Positions 23,415 through 35,223 are shown, counted from the first letter of the stretch. The stretch is 61,072 nt of DNA from Thermomucor indicae-seudaticae (GCA_000787465.1 JSYX01000165.1:1-61072), one strand, 5' to 3'. Numbers and translations: made by a program. The notes: a model not told the origin generated them from the letters alone.

Positions 23415-24273
23415 TTGGCAAGCCATGTGACCCGCGCATTTTTTTCATGCGGGACCCCATTAATTGAACTCGGGGAGACAAGGAAAAACAGGGAGCATAT
23501 TTCCTTTCGCCAAAGATTAATGTCACCGAGGAGATATAAACTAGATGCCGATCCATATGAAGGATCATCGCCTTGGAAGCAATGTGAGACGTTTCCCGAA
23601 CATGGTCAAGTCTTCCTTGTGGCAACAGATAATCCCTTTTGAGTTTACGCAGGCTAAATTGCAATGGAAGCAATCTTTGCTTTCAATTACAGCTGTTCTG
23701 CAAGTGCTATTGCGTCGCTGGCCATAGATGTGAAACAGAATCTTCTCAAAAAAGTGAAACCATGCAGCATGATGCTTTCATATGGAACCGTACCAAGCAT
23801 TTCCTGGAAACTGAAGATAAGGAACTCTCCGCCTGCCTTACTAGCGGTAACTGGGATGCTTAGCCGGGAAATTCCATGTCCACAGAAGACTTGCATTATT
23901 TGGTTTAACGGGGTTTTCCTCCTGGAAGCCAGTCTCAGACAGGCTTAAAGATTCACACCGGAAGAAACATTATCATCGTGGACAATTGCTATCTGAGATT
24001 GTCTCCTCACGAGAAGCCATGCGCAGACCGAACCCTTTGCATACGCATTTCAACACTCTGAAGCCCTTTGCAAGCCCTAGACCGACTGGTCGGATTAACT
24101 GAATCGACACTGCTGCGTATTTCTTGTTCTCTCCATAATAGACTCTAGTCCTTCCACAAGTACATATACGCGCGCAGTTGATTTTGTTCGCCTAAAGCCA
24201 CACATCATTTGTGCCGAGAGCAAAAGGTACACACAAGCTTTATTCTGTTCGTCATGCGATTCAAGAATCCAAA
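23415..24273. other. intergenic region
   Basis: No gene seen. Short frames on both strands lack domains. The region contains the 3' flank of the eL33 gene. Confidence 0.4.
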
Positions 24274-24733
24274 TTAAATGTTGGAGGGGTAAAGCATCTA
24301 CCAAAAAGACAATGAGAATATGCCCCAATGCAACAAAGGGAGAAGGTAAAACTTACGACGCGGACAGAAGCGCCAAAGCTCTTGGGTGGCAGGTTGTTGC
24401 GGAAGCGAGCCTTCACAACACCGTTGGTACCGTGAGTGCGAGCAATGCGACCCCAAATGACACGGAGCTTCGAGCCGTTCTTCACAGTCTTTGCACGGTA
24501 GACATACGCGACACGTTTGCCGAGGTAGAACTGAGCATCCTGGGTGGTCTGGACACCTTCGAGCTTAATGAGCGAGACATTGGGGTTCTGGTTGCGCTTG
24601 GAACGCTCGTAACCCAAAACACGGCCCTTGCTGTACAGACTGTAATCCCCATCCATCCATCCATCCGTCCGTCAATCCGTCTGCTCCCTTGTCCCTTTTT
24701 TTTTTTGCATTCCCTCACTTACCGAGCGGTCAT
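24274..24733 (-). CDS. RPL33: 60S ribosomal protein eL33 (RPL35A/Rpl33)
   Basis: Component of the large ribosomal subunit. Three exons: a tiny first exon 24733-24723 (ATGACCGCTCG), 24639-24357, and a tiny last exon 24297-24274 encoding MLYPSNI-stop. They total 318 nt and 105 aa, the normal family length. The main exon gives [60 protein letters not shown] and [16 protein letters not shown]. The spliced C-terminus VRVMLYPSNI matches the conserved eukaryotic ending, which fixes both splice sites. The start lies 208 bp from the divergent CYSTM gene. Confidence 0.95.
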
Positions 24734-24941
24734 ACTTTGATGGATTCAGAAAAAGAGGGAGTATGCATGCATCAGGACATCCACTTCTGAAGCACCTTCC
24801 CCACTCGGATTCAACTCCGATCACTGAATAAGGTAATGGCCCATTTCGGCCCGATCTTGGTCGACCCACAGAGGCACCTTTTCTTCTTCTTTATCTGACC
24901 AACAATAAAACCTTTGCGCGCAACGTCATGGCAGTCGGGCG
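24734..24941. promoter_or_regulatory. shared promoter region of eL33 and CYSTM genes
   Basis: The start codons of the minus-strand eL33 gene (24733) and the plus-strand CYSTM gene (24942) are 208 bp apart. The segment has a repeated GCATGCATC word and, read on the plus strand, a CTTTTCTTCTTCTTTATC pyrimidine run. A bidirectional arrangement would couple the small protein to ribosomal-protein expression. Confidence 0.4.
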
Positions 24942-25315
24942 ATGAAGCAGAAAGAAGAAAAGAACCGTTATTCTGTACCAGTGCCGCCTCCGAATAGCTG
25001 GCATGCCAGTAACAGCTTGCAGCAATCGAATTCCACCTGTATGTCTTCTTATTCGTTTTGCATTGACCAAGGTAGACTATATGCTCTCTTTATGTGTGTT
25101 AGCTTCTTGCCTGTATTACCAACCAACACCTGCACCGCAAACCGTTGTGGTCCGTGACAAACCTTCGACGGCCAAAGATGCCTGTTGTTGGGGATGGTAA
25201 GCGGCCCTTGTTACGTGATCCGGATTCAAACCGTTAGTTGAAATTCACACATTTGTTTCCCGTCAGCTTAGCTGCTCTCTGCCTATGCTTCGCAAGCGAA
25301 GAGTGTTGTCAGTAG
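24942..25315 (+). CDS. CYSTM-type cysteine-rich tail-anchored microprotein
   Basis: Three exons, 24942-25038, 25103-25196 and 25267-25315, sum to 240 nt and 79 aa. The N-terminal part is polar and Pro/Ser/Gln-rich (YQPTPAPQTVVVRDKP). The C-terminus formed by the last splice reads DACCWGCLAALCLCFASEEC and then CQ, the pattern of the CYSTM module (CC-x2-C-hydrophobic-C-x-C ... CC). CYSTM proteins are short tail-anchored membrane proteins widespread in eukaryotes and linked to stress and metal tolerance. None of the exons alone reveals this; only the spliced frame does. The start ATG is the first in the frame; an alternative donor in exon 1 cannot be excluded. Confidence 0.72.
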
Positions 25316-25863
25316 ACTAAATGCCGGTTATTGTTCTTGACCCGAAAAGAAAAAAGAAAGCCGCTGGCAGGCTTCCTGTGTATACCTATATGTCTTGTTC
25401 GGTGAGAGAGTATTATTGACCAGTAAACTGACCTTTGTTCAGCAAAGCACGGAAGGTCTGTTTTGGTTTAGTGACCAACTCGAATATGAAATGTCGTCAT
25501 AACATACGTAACCATACCTGTTGCGAAACACGTACATCAACAGAGCACTCGGGTTGTTTCTTCTCATCATCAGATAAAGTTACATTAGACGTGGTATGTC
25601 AGTCTTTGTATCCATAACGTCAGTGTGTGGATAAGCAAATAGACGCAGCACTGAAGATAGGCGAGGTGAAGACAGCATCGACTATTCATCTATGCGATGG
25701 CAAGAGAAAAGAAAAGGTAGTCCCGCTTTTGAAGATAAAATTCAGGCATACAAGTTTCGATAAGGTATCCTTATAGTACTTTTTTATTCTGCAAAAAGAC
25801 AACAGAAAGCTATAAATACAAAAGAAAGAAACAGATGATAAATGCAGTTTTATATGGTCATTA
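25316..25863. other. intergenic, between convergent genes
   Basis: AT-rich 3' flank of the CYSTM gene and of RPO41. No gene seen. Confidence 0.4.
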
Positions 25864-28800
25864 TTAGTGGAAAAAGTAGTCGCTGTTCTTGACTTGATTA
25901 ATGTCAAATTCACCCTTCTCAGGCAACGGCAGGAACGTGAGATCCTCCCAGGTATGCTTGAACTTGCGTACGCCTCCTCGCTTCTTTTTCTTTCGCGGTG
26001 CTGCTGCTTCTTCCTCCTCCATCTCTTCGCCGCCATTCATATCAGCAGCAGCAACAGCATCGCTTGGCTCATCCGTATCGTCTTCATCATACCCACCAAA
26101 CAAGGCCTCCATCGCATCCTTTTCGGCACGATCTTTCGCACTACTACCCTTCTTCAGTTCATCATTGACAATAGCCGGATCTGCAAATCCGTACGCTGAT
26201 AATTTGCCTTTAGGATCCTGAGATACGTCTTGCATGCTCTCTGGGTCGTCTTGATCCACTTCATACATGACAGGCACCTTGTAATTCTTGTACCGCTCTT
26301 GGAATTCTTTCAGCAGATTCTCCATGATCGGTTGCGAATGTAACTCGATGAATTGGTCTCGGATAATCTTGTTCATTTCATCTACGTTGCATGCGTGGGT
26401 CCAGTAACTGTCGTGCACAGACGCGAACGTCAGGCCTTTTTCGTGGCAGGCCACAGCCGACATCAGCATGTGTGTAGCATCAAGGGAGTGGATAAAGTTG
26501 GGCGGGAAGGCTGTACTTTGCTTCATGGCGTTCACAGGTCGTGATGCATCGGGATCTTCAATGAAAACGGTCTGGAGAATGGTAGAGACTTGCTTCTTGC
26601 CAGTTCGTCGATAGGGCTGTACAATGGGCAATCCAAGCGGCGTCGTCCAAATAACAGACGTCATCTGGTTGGCAGTCGGATTTCGTGCAGAGAAAGCTCC
26701 TCGGCTCCCTTTCTTTGTTGGTCGTTTCCGTTTCGATTGTGGTAAAGCTAACCCTGATCCGGTCTCTGAAGCTTCGCTGCCGTCTGGCTTTGGCAGCACT
26801 CCAGCTTCTTGAAGGGCTTCTTCGGGTATACTTCGTGCGATACGGCGTGCTGAATCCGTGAGCCAATCCTGAATTTTCCGTGCACCGTTGAACATTTCGC
26901 CTAACGAGGCAAACACCTTCTTGGCTACGTATCCGGCGAGTGAATAAATCTTCTCTCGCGGAATGTCGTCCATTTCCCGAAGTCGAGATTCGATCTGGGC
27001 TCTTGCACCAATATATGTGACACCGTACACGTTCGTCATCACCGTCTGCTTCACGAGTTTGCGACTGATTTTGCCAACTAACAGTTGCGCATCCTCGTTT
27101 CCTTCCTTTGCGTCTTGCTCCACCAACTTTTCGACGAGCATGGCTACACCCGTGTAGACATCTGCTGGTCTGTCACTCGGTGCCAAGTTGACCGCTTGAG
27201 CACCGGCCATATCACCACCAAGAGCTGCATAATGCTGCAATCCATTACACGTGCCATCTTGATGAATAGGAATATGAGAAATAAACTCGTGTGGTTTCCC
27301 GCTTCTGTATGCAGCCGCCACTTCATAGCATGCCGCTAGACATTGCCAAGGCGATTCTGCTGTCAACCACCACCGTTTACCCTGTAGAGCGGATCCATTA
27401 GCCACCTTGTTATATTTTCACTTTTCTTTGTATTCAGACTTACGGTTAATGGTCTATCAACAGAGTCAAGTATATCTTCCATATGCTCGACCGTGAAAGC
27501 TTCTCTCTCGCTAAACGAGTATCTGTCATAATGTCCCAGCATTGAGTACTCGTTCCCCAACACATCGAATAACAATGCTTTAGACTTACTTGTCGTAGCC
27601 ATACAAGTTGGCCAGATGAATCTTCAACCATCGCCAGCCGCTCTCGCCCAACGGCTTGCCTTCGTCAAACATCAGCAGACCACGGCACAAATCATTACCC
27701 AGGTGATTCAATGTCGGTGGGATAGGATAAGCTCGACCACGGAAGTCCATGTTGTGAGGGAAATACATGGGCAAATTCAAGAACTGTACACAAATCGTCA
27801 GTTTCGCAATGATAGTCCTGTCACACGTACAATCCATCAAGCTACTTACTGCTCGAGCGGTTTCCACTTTATAGTTCACATCACACCGCAAACTGTGCCG
27901 ATTTCTCTCCTCTTGCGTGATCTTACGCACCAAGCTCACCCAGTTAAACTTGGCCTTTGGATCCGTGTCGTAGTTTTCAGGTTTAGGCGGCAACGGAGCA
28001 GGTTCATCAATGGCAGGCGGAATATCCGCGATCGCTTGTCCAGAATTCCAGGCTTCCAGAACCACGTTGAACACGTTGCGGTTGACTCGCCATCGAGTCG
28101 ATCCCAGCACGTCGAGACCGGCCAGGACTTGAACCAGACGGTCTTGCTCAGATGCCTTGTGGAGATACACAAGCTGCTCAGGGGAATCTTTGATACGCAT
28201 ACAAGACGTCTTGGACGACAGATAACCACCCGAATTGTACGAGAGCCATGGCCGTGGATGGACAATCATGGGCAGATGCCGCGGATGGAGCGTGTCTCGA
28301 ACAGGCTCGCGCGAAAGCAGATTCGTCAGTGGTTCAGAGAACTTGATAATACCAACGCGCTTGCCGTAGACGTACTGATAGGTATGGAAGAATGCGGGAA
28401 TATGCTCAATGCTACAATAAGCGCACAGTTAGAAACCAAAAGTGTTACAGGCATGTTCTTCTTTTTACATCTTCTCGCCCGTCTCAGGGTCCCTACTAGG
28501 CACCGGAATCTTCGCGGCATCAATAAAGATACTCGTAAGCACACTTCCAACTTTGGCACGTATCGAGCTTGGCCACACAGGTGTCCACTCTCCAGTCTCC
28601 GCGGTGACACCCGTGTCACCTTCTGAGGATGATTCAAGCGTATCCTGCGCTGACTCCTGCTTTCGAAGCATTTCCATCTGTGCCCTGCGCACAGCCATGT
28701 TGAACAGTTTGCCACTCGAGAATAAATTGTGGATCTCCATGTTGCGCGCAGACCGTCGGCTCGACATCTTCTTCAACTGGATCGCGTTATACTCCATCTC

Positions 28801-30226
28801 CACTGCCTTTCCAACATCGATCACAGCGCGAGCCGTCTTCATACCATCCGCAATACCGGACGAGTTGTGCAGCCTCAGCAGCTCGAGCATCGTAATCATC
28901 GACAGCGTCTCGGGCTTCAACAGCTTCAGGAACGGTCCATATATCCTGCGCTCTGTATCACGCTTCGTCGTGTTATCGCACTTTTCGATCTCGGCCTTGA
29001 TCAACGGCACAGTCTGCTCGTGCCATTCCCACATGATCTTCTTGAGCGGCGTCAAATTCATCGCCGTCAACACATCCCCACGTTCCATGCTGGCCTCCTT
29101 CATATGTAAAAGCCGTTGCATAGCCACTTCGTAGCCTTGCTCCTCTAATGCCATCTGCAGTTCATACGGGTCCATTTTAGCCACCTTTTGGGGATCCCGT
29201 AACGCCGCTAATTGTTCCTGCAGAAATTTGACACCGATCGAATCGGTCGGCTTGACTTCCGGAACGCTTTCGTCGACCAGCGTTATAGGCTTCATTGTCT
29301 CTGTGGCTGCCACCGGTGATTCGGAGGTTGATGGCTTTCCAAAGACGTCGGCGGTCGCTACCTCAAGGTCATTCAATAATTTCTGTACTTCTGCGGACTT
29401 GCTTCCTCGGCTTTCAGATATCAGCTACATGATTATCCAAAATTAGAGAACCTTGGTCCAACGTTGGATACAATCGTTCACATACCGTTCGGAATCGATG
29501 AACATCAGTGTCGGCCAGATACTTGGACTTTAGCATGTCAGAAAGCGTCAATCCGGATTCCTGCTGCATCTCTGAAAGGACGGACCGTGCCAGATGATAG
29601 CTTTCAGCTCTGGTGGGGTGGGGCGGGGGCATCCGCTTGCGTGAGCTTGCTTTCTTTCTTGAGTGCCCTTATTCTCAATTCCATCTATCTTACCGTAAAT
29701 ACGCTTTCACAAGAATCGCATAAGAGTCCGCATCCGGTGTCAAATCATATGTACGCATCTTGTCGAACCAGGCGAGACATTCGGTCGTCATTGGCTTTGG
29801 CTTTGTCACAGCGAACCCGTTCAAAAATGAGTTATAGATGTGCAGGTCCGCAAACACTTTCATTTCCTCCAGCCGGGTCCGGTACAGTTCCTTCATTATT
29901 CGCTCAGCTCTGTCCATCGATCCGGACCGGATACAGGCATTCAATATTGCAAATTGCTCCGCGATACTCGACGGTAGGACTCGGTTGCTGATTCGGAACG
30001 CCTCCAGGGCTGGGTTGGGCAAGATAACATGCCGAGATTGTTGTTGTTGTCGCTGCTGTTGTTCGTCTGGCCTTTCAACAGGCGCAGCGGCTGTGGCGTA
30101 GCTCCGTCGACTACAGGCGCAAATAGGATATTGCGATCGCAGTACTGATCGGTGGTGGCTGATTCTCGCTTGTCGTATGCAGACCGTCTGACGGCTGACT
30201 GCCTGTCTAGCGAATGGCAAGGACAT
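25864..30226 (-). CDS. RPO41: mitochondrial DNA-directed RNA polymerase (Rpo41)
   Basis: Single-subunit T7-like polymerase that transcribes mitochondrial DNA. At least seven exons on the minus strand; start ATG 30226, stop TAA 25864. The N-terminus is an Arg-rich presequence (SLPFARQAVSRQTVCIRQAR) followed by a polyQ stretch and PPR-like helices (AEQFAILNACIRSGSMDRAE, HIYNSFLNGF). The N-terminal domain runs through WEWHEQTVPLIKAEIEKC. The polymerase core shows YFPHNMDFRGRAYPIPPTLN, GNDLCRGLLMFDEGKP, motif A region DGTCNGLQHYAALGGD, motif B RKLVKQTVMTNVYGVTYIG, and motif C ASVHDSYWTHA. Two insertions stand out: a Ser/Lys-rich loop with KRKRPTKKGSRG and a long acidic-then-basic segment before the conserved C-terminus NSDYFFH. 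About 1,200 residues. Confidence 0.95.
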
Positions 30227-31351
30227 GGTGAGCTATGATAAGGTATTGGAGAAGCGGTAGTGTGGTTCTTGAATACAGTATAGGATAAAATGGAATAAAA
30301 AACAGTTCTATGTCGTCAATGAGAAAAATGGGTTTGGAGTTAATGACAATGCTATATACAAAAGCGTTTTTGCACCTTGCAGGGCCCCCTCACAACTTTT
30401 TTTTTTCTTTTTGCGGAGGACCAAAAGAAAAAAGTTCTTTCGAGTTCCGAGTTTGGAAAATGTGACGGGCAATTGTCAATTTGTTAGGGTCGCGCTATGA
30501 TCTCCTTCTGCATGAAGAAGACATTGGATTTGTCTCGGTTTTCAGGGCATTCAGAAAAGGATGGCAACTTAACAAATATTTCTTGTTAAATGAGATGAAG
30601 TCTTATCAGATTTTTTTACGCTAAATGTGCTGTCTGCACCTGTCATGGGCGCAGCAAAAGCAATCACTTAAGCGAGGGCTCCGGTTTTCGTAGCCCTCGC
30701 TCGAATGTGGTGCGTGATGGGATTGCCCACAGTAACACAATGGACATTCAGAAGACGGAGCTGGGTAATGGTCCAGGAACCAGTTATCCGTTTCCCAAAA
30801 TCGGTAATAAGAAGATGTCAGAAGCGATACTATGACTTTAATGTCGTTGAGAACAGCAGACGATAGTTGTCACGTGCACGCGAACAACTGAATTCAATTG
30901 CCTTGGGAGCTCTCTTTGATGTATCTTTCTCTAATAACTCTGGAAAATGCATAGCTTTATCGCAAAAAAAGCACTCTAAAGTGCTCCACGACTCATGGCA
31001 TATCGTGCGTCATCAATGCTATTTTTCGCACATGTTAACACTGCAAGACGTCCATCGGTTTGGACTGTTAAATCTATAATAACAATTACGTGCTGCTCAA
31101 GGTTACGAACATGTAACCGATTTGGCCATTATTGCACCAGTCTAGCACGGAATGAAAATCGGCATGCTGCAATATTCTACGCACAGAAACCCTGTCTTCT
31201 ACAAGCATTTGATCCGTGGACCACATTGAGCGATACACACTGAAATAGCGAGCGGATCAAAGTCAAACGGAACTGATAAAGATGCTGTCAGTAGCATCGT
31301 CGATAATATCCGCATAAACGCAACCAATTTCTTTTGACTCCCGCTTCCACG
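30227..31351. other. divergent intergenic region RPO41 / PsuG
   Basis: Contains the promoters of two divergent mitochondrial-type genes. A pyrimidine/A-rich block (acttttttttttctttttgc) lies at 30395-30414 and a perfect 10-bp hairpin at 30671-30701. No gene seen; short frames at 30867-31243 lack domains. Confidence 0.45.
30671..30701. repeat. perfect 10-bp stem-loop
   Basis: agcgagggct (30671-30680) and agccctcgct (30692-30701) are exact inverse complements separated by 11 nt. The stem is GC-rich against an AT-rich background. It does not match the histone 3' stem-loop. It could be a structured RNA element or a protein-binding palindrome. Confidence 0.6.
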
Positions 31352-32880
31352 ATGCTGCGACAGATCCGACTCCATACGCGTCGCCATTTCCATGCGCTCG
31401 CCAGCGCGAAGCATTTCAAAATTACGCCCGAAGTGCAGGCCGCCATTCGTAGACGGGATCCCGTAGTTGCACTGGAGTCCACCATTATTAGTCATGGTAA
31501 CCCTCCTCGCGAATGCCTGCCCCAGCGGAAATGATCTGACTCGGGAACAAAGGTATGCCTTATCCCCAGAACGTCGAGACCGCACGTGCAGTACAAGATA
31601 TCATTCGTGCCGAGGGTGCAATGCCAGCCACGATTGCCATTTTGGATGGAAAAGTGCATATAGGTCCGTCGCCTTTTGTTCTTCTTCTTCTCGGATGTTC
31701 TAATGGTGAAAACCCAGGTCTGACGGATGACGCCTTGACTTATCTTGGAAAAGTCGGTCGTGAAGCCCAAAAAGCCTCTCGACGCGACCTTGCAGCTATC
31801 GTTGCCGAGGTACAGATTGTTCTGCGATAATGGGACCGGAATGATATCTAACGTAATCTCCCCGCAGAAAGGTTGTGGAGCGACAACAGTAGCGGGCACC
31901 ATGATCCTTGCCCGTGCGGCCGGGATTCCTGTATTTGTCACGGGCGGTATCGGTGGCGTCCACAGAGGAGCTGAGCAAAGTGTGTAACGGGACCATAAGG
32001 GTGGGACGCTTGTTTTCTAATCCATGAATGAATAGCAATGGATATCAGCGCTGATTTAATGGAGCTTGGCCGGACACCAGTAGCTGTGGTGTGCGCAGGG
32101 GTCAAGAGTATACTTGACATTGAAAAGACGTTGGAAGTGCTGGTACTTGCAATCTTGTCGTCGTTGTTGTTTGTGTGCCTAGTCTTACAGAGTTTACTTT
32201 CTAGGAAACCCAAGGAGTATCAGTGGCGACTCTTGGTGACTCGGACAACTTTCCAGCATTTTATACACCTGATAGTGGGTTTAAGGTATGTAAAAGGGAA
32301 AGTCTGAAACGGTATCATGGATTTCATTCAAGTTACCCTTTTCGTAAAAGAGCCCCAGGCACGTTGTTGATGAAGTAGCGGCAGCACAAATGATATGTGG
32401 GTGTATACCAAAAGTCTCCCCACCCCTCATCATACTCATCGTTCATACCATAGTGGCCAACATGCAGTTAGGATTAGAGAGTGGAATGGTTTTTGCAGTA
32501 CCTATTCCCTCTGATTCAGCTGCCGACGCGGCAACTATTCAATCGGCTATTGATACCGCCATAAAAGAGGCGAGGTGACTACTTCTTATTACAATTGCTA
32601 AATAGAAGCGGAGCCATTCACATTTTAGTTTGTGCAGAGATGCCGGTATCCGTGGCAAGGATGAGACTCCATTCTTGTTGAAACGAGTCGCCGAACTCAC
32701 AAAAGGTGAATCGTTGGCTGCAAGTAAGTTGTTCAAGTCACTTCTCGTATTATTCCCGGCGCCCTGACTTACACAACTATCAAAGATATTGCTCTTGTCA
32801 AGAACAATGCGCGTGTCGGTGCGCGAATGGCAGTCGAGTTATCAAGGCTGAGAAAGCAGTTTGAAGAAACACCTTTATAA
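31352..32880 (+). CDS. pseudouridine-5'-phosphate glycosidase (PsuG/IndA family)
   Basis: Splits pseudouridine 5'-phosphate into uracil and ribose 5-phosphate. About ten short exons. Start ATG 31352; the N-terminus [20 protein letters not shown] is Arg/His-rich and looks like a mitochondrial presequence. Family blocks in order: [142 protein letters not shown], and the closing [20 protein letters not shown]. Stop TAA 32878-32880. Some fungal homologues are fused to a PfkB-type pseudouridine kinase; no kinase domain follows here, as the next 55 nt lead into a dispersed repeat. Confidence 0.9.
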
Positions 32881-32935
32881 TAGATTACATAATTCTTAGT
32901 AATGAGAGCAATAAGAGGGTGGCGCTTTTGAAGCA

Positions 32936-33261
32936 GCCTTTATTTTTGGACATCGAAGATCATTGGCCAGTTATTGTTTCAGCTGATACCGGCGCCACAT
33001 ACCCAGGCTTCCGTGTCACACAGTGGCGCCTGTTACTGTACCTGAGTTGCACAAGCAGGAGGGGTGGGTGGCCGTTTCCTGCGAAAAGTACGTAGCTTCA
33101 TGGGGCCTCATTCATGGATTGGCCTAAAGTAGAGTCGGTTCAGGAACGTTTGACCGGGCTTGACGGTCGGCGCATCGTGTCGTGTAGCAATGCATATTTC
33201 TACGTATTTGAATGAACAAGAGTTGTTGTGATCAAAAGACGGAGGAGTGGCTTTCATGACA
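32936..33261 (+). repeat. dispersed 0.3-kb repeat, copy 2
   Basis: Inverted partner of 2142-2449. It starts 55 bp after the PsuG stop codon and ends about 115 bp before the start of the UPF0658 gene, so it fills that intergenic space. The plus strand keeps protein-like words (PLFLDIEDHWPVIV, SFMDWPKVESVQERLTGLD) interrupted by stops. The element is longer here because of small insertions (duplicated GGCGCC words near 32989-33026). Confidence 0.75.
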
Positions 33262-33377
33262 ACCTATTCAAGTGTGGCGAAGCAAATGTCCCAAAAAAGG
33301 TGGTTGCCTATCTTTTTAGCGATTCAAACTTTGGCTTGACCTTTTCTTCTCTTTTCTTTCGCTTTAGTCAATTAATC

Positions 33378-35223
33378 ATGTTTATCTTTTCTCCAAAGGC
33401 GGTAGGTTAGGAAGAAGAAGGTGGGTACCTGAAATCAAAGGCTAAGGACTACTTTTTTCACACAGCGTGACCGTATCCTTGCTTCGAGGTGGACAAAGTA
33501 TTTTATGGGCCTTGCACTCTTGCAGATCCTTGTCACGATCCCTGTTCTCATTGTCGCGCTTGTCATTGTCGAAACCCAATTTCCGCAATGGGCTCCTCCT
33601 CTGCGATCGGATAGCCCGATCATACTTTTTGGAAACCCGAGGTTCCAGGTCCACATCGAGAATATCTGGTTTATCGTGTACGAAATATGGAAGCTATGGC
33701 TAGCAATTGACGGGGTAACGTGGTATTCCTGCATAATGGATCCCCTCAGAACCCGTGATCCGTTTCTGCAAACGGTGTATGAGTTTAGGCTGACAGAGGA
33801 AAGAAATCTAGATAATTCACTGGAACTCGCTCACGATTATCGCTGCTGCTGCTGGCACCTATTTCTCAGGTGCCCTGGGCATCATGGTGAATCTTTATTG
33901 GCTTTGGTCTGTTATCTTGATGATCCTGATGCGCCTCCGTGATAGCTTATTGTCGAAACCCTGAAATATCAAGAAGACATTGCCGAAAACCTGGAATGGG
34001 ATGAACACAACGGATATCAAGGAACCCCCCAATTGCAAGGACAATTAAGCATTATGAGCCTCAAACTATACTTGGAAATCGCCATGACAAGCGTTGTCTG
34101 GTTGTTGGTCGTGCCAGTGACTTTTGTAGCCTATATGGTCGTCAAGGATTGTGGTTGGTATGTTTACCGGCGAATAGGACCAGAGCTACGTCTTCAGAGT
34201 AAGTTCAACCGCTCCGGTGCTACTGGACTCTTGGAGCTAACGGAGAGAAACGCTTAGACATGTATTACACAGTTCAATGCTTTACACTTGCTCTCAAAAT
34301 GGATATCTTTTTTGAAGTCTTTTTGATCGCTTTCTACGCTGTGTGTTCAGCCAACAATCTTGCCCTCTGGGTCGCAGCCACTGTCCTGGCCGTCTTGAGC
34401 TTATGCGTTGTCCTCCTTGGAAGAAAAGCGGTAAGAGTAAACTTCAAAATGTCCCAGCATATGGGAAAGCTAAATATAAACTTGTCGAAGATCGCCATGG
34501 AAGAACATTGGATGATATCGCTTTTCTCAGTATTCCAAGGTCTTGTTATCTTTATAAATCTAGCTGTTCTGGCCTATTTTACGCACCCTGCGGACCTTTG
34601 GTATACCTTGTTCGGCTATGGTAAGACATAAGTCCGTGCGCAGGAATGTGGCAGACGATAATCATCGCCTTGTAATATTCAGGATGCGCCTCTATTGTCG
34701 TTATTGTGGTGAGTAGATATGGAAAAAAAGGTGGAGGAGACACACGGTCTTAACGACGGGACGCTTTTGCATAGTTCACTTTGGTGATGGCTGTCCGGTG
34801 TCAGCTAAATTTTAATCGAGGACTAAAGCCTTATGGTGACTGAAACAGTGCATAATGCAGTAAATTCAATGTAAACTAATGATCGTTTCAGTCCAGATAA
34901 AGCTATTTCATAGAAAAAATAGTGTCGCTGAAGGTCAGAGGCCAAACCGCATTGGCCCTGAATTGCCGATAGATCCACGAACCTGCAGCGCTGGCGGACC
35001 ATATCCCATGGATGAAGAAGACAGCCCGGGGTCGCAGAGTCAATGGCTGATTGACGAGGAACACCACGAAGCCATGACGCAGGCACCCGTTTCCCAACCA
35101 AATCTTACTGTCGCGCCTCCGCCTCCCGTGCCACCTCATCGGGTTTCAGAAGAGGAATTGCCTCGCGAACGCGTGGCAATTAGCGATTACTACCATATAG
35201 TCAACCGAGAAGCCTCCAAATAA
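33378..35223 (+). CDS. UPF0658 Golgi membrane protein
   Basis: Multi-pass membrane protein of the fungal UPF0658 family, located to the Golgi in fission yeast; molecular function unknown. A short first exon (ATG 33378, MFIFSPKA) is proposed to splice to RDRILASRWTKYFMGLALLQ; a start at 33505 (MGLALLQ) is the alternative. Membrane segments: LALLQILVTIPVLIVALVIV, an Ala/Gly-rich segment near 33840-33930 (GTYFSGALGIMVNLYWLW), SVVWLLVVPVTFVAYMVV, and FFEVFLIAFYAVCSANNLAL. The family block GWYVYRRIGPELRLQ then MYYTVQCFTLALKMDIFFEV is clear. Exon edges between 34430 and 34880 are uncertain. The final exon (34879-35223) is a soluble Pro-rich tail ending in YYHIVNREASK. Confidence 0.7.

Noticed and set aside
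24800..24825. tRNA T-arm-like hairpin tcggattcaactccga
   Set aside because: The loop has six rather than seven bases, and no acceptor, D or anticodon arms can be drawn around it.
27616..28626. 336-codon plus-strand open frame
   Set aside because: It lies antisense to the well-conserved core of RPO41 and has no domain; it is a shadow of that gene.
28442..29134. 230-codon plus-strand open frame
   Set aside because: Antisense to the RPO41 N-terminal domain; Ser-rich composition results from the complementary strand.
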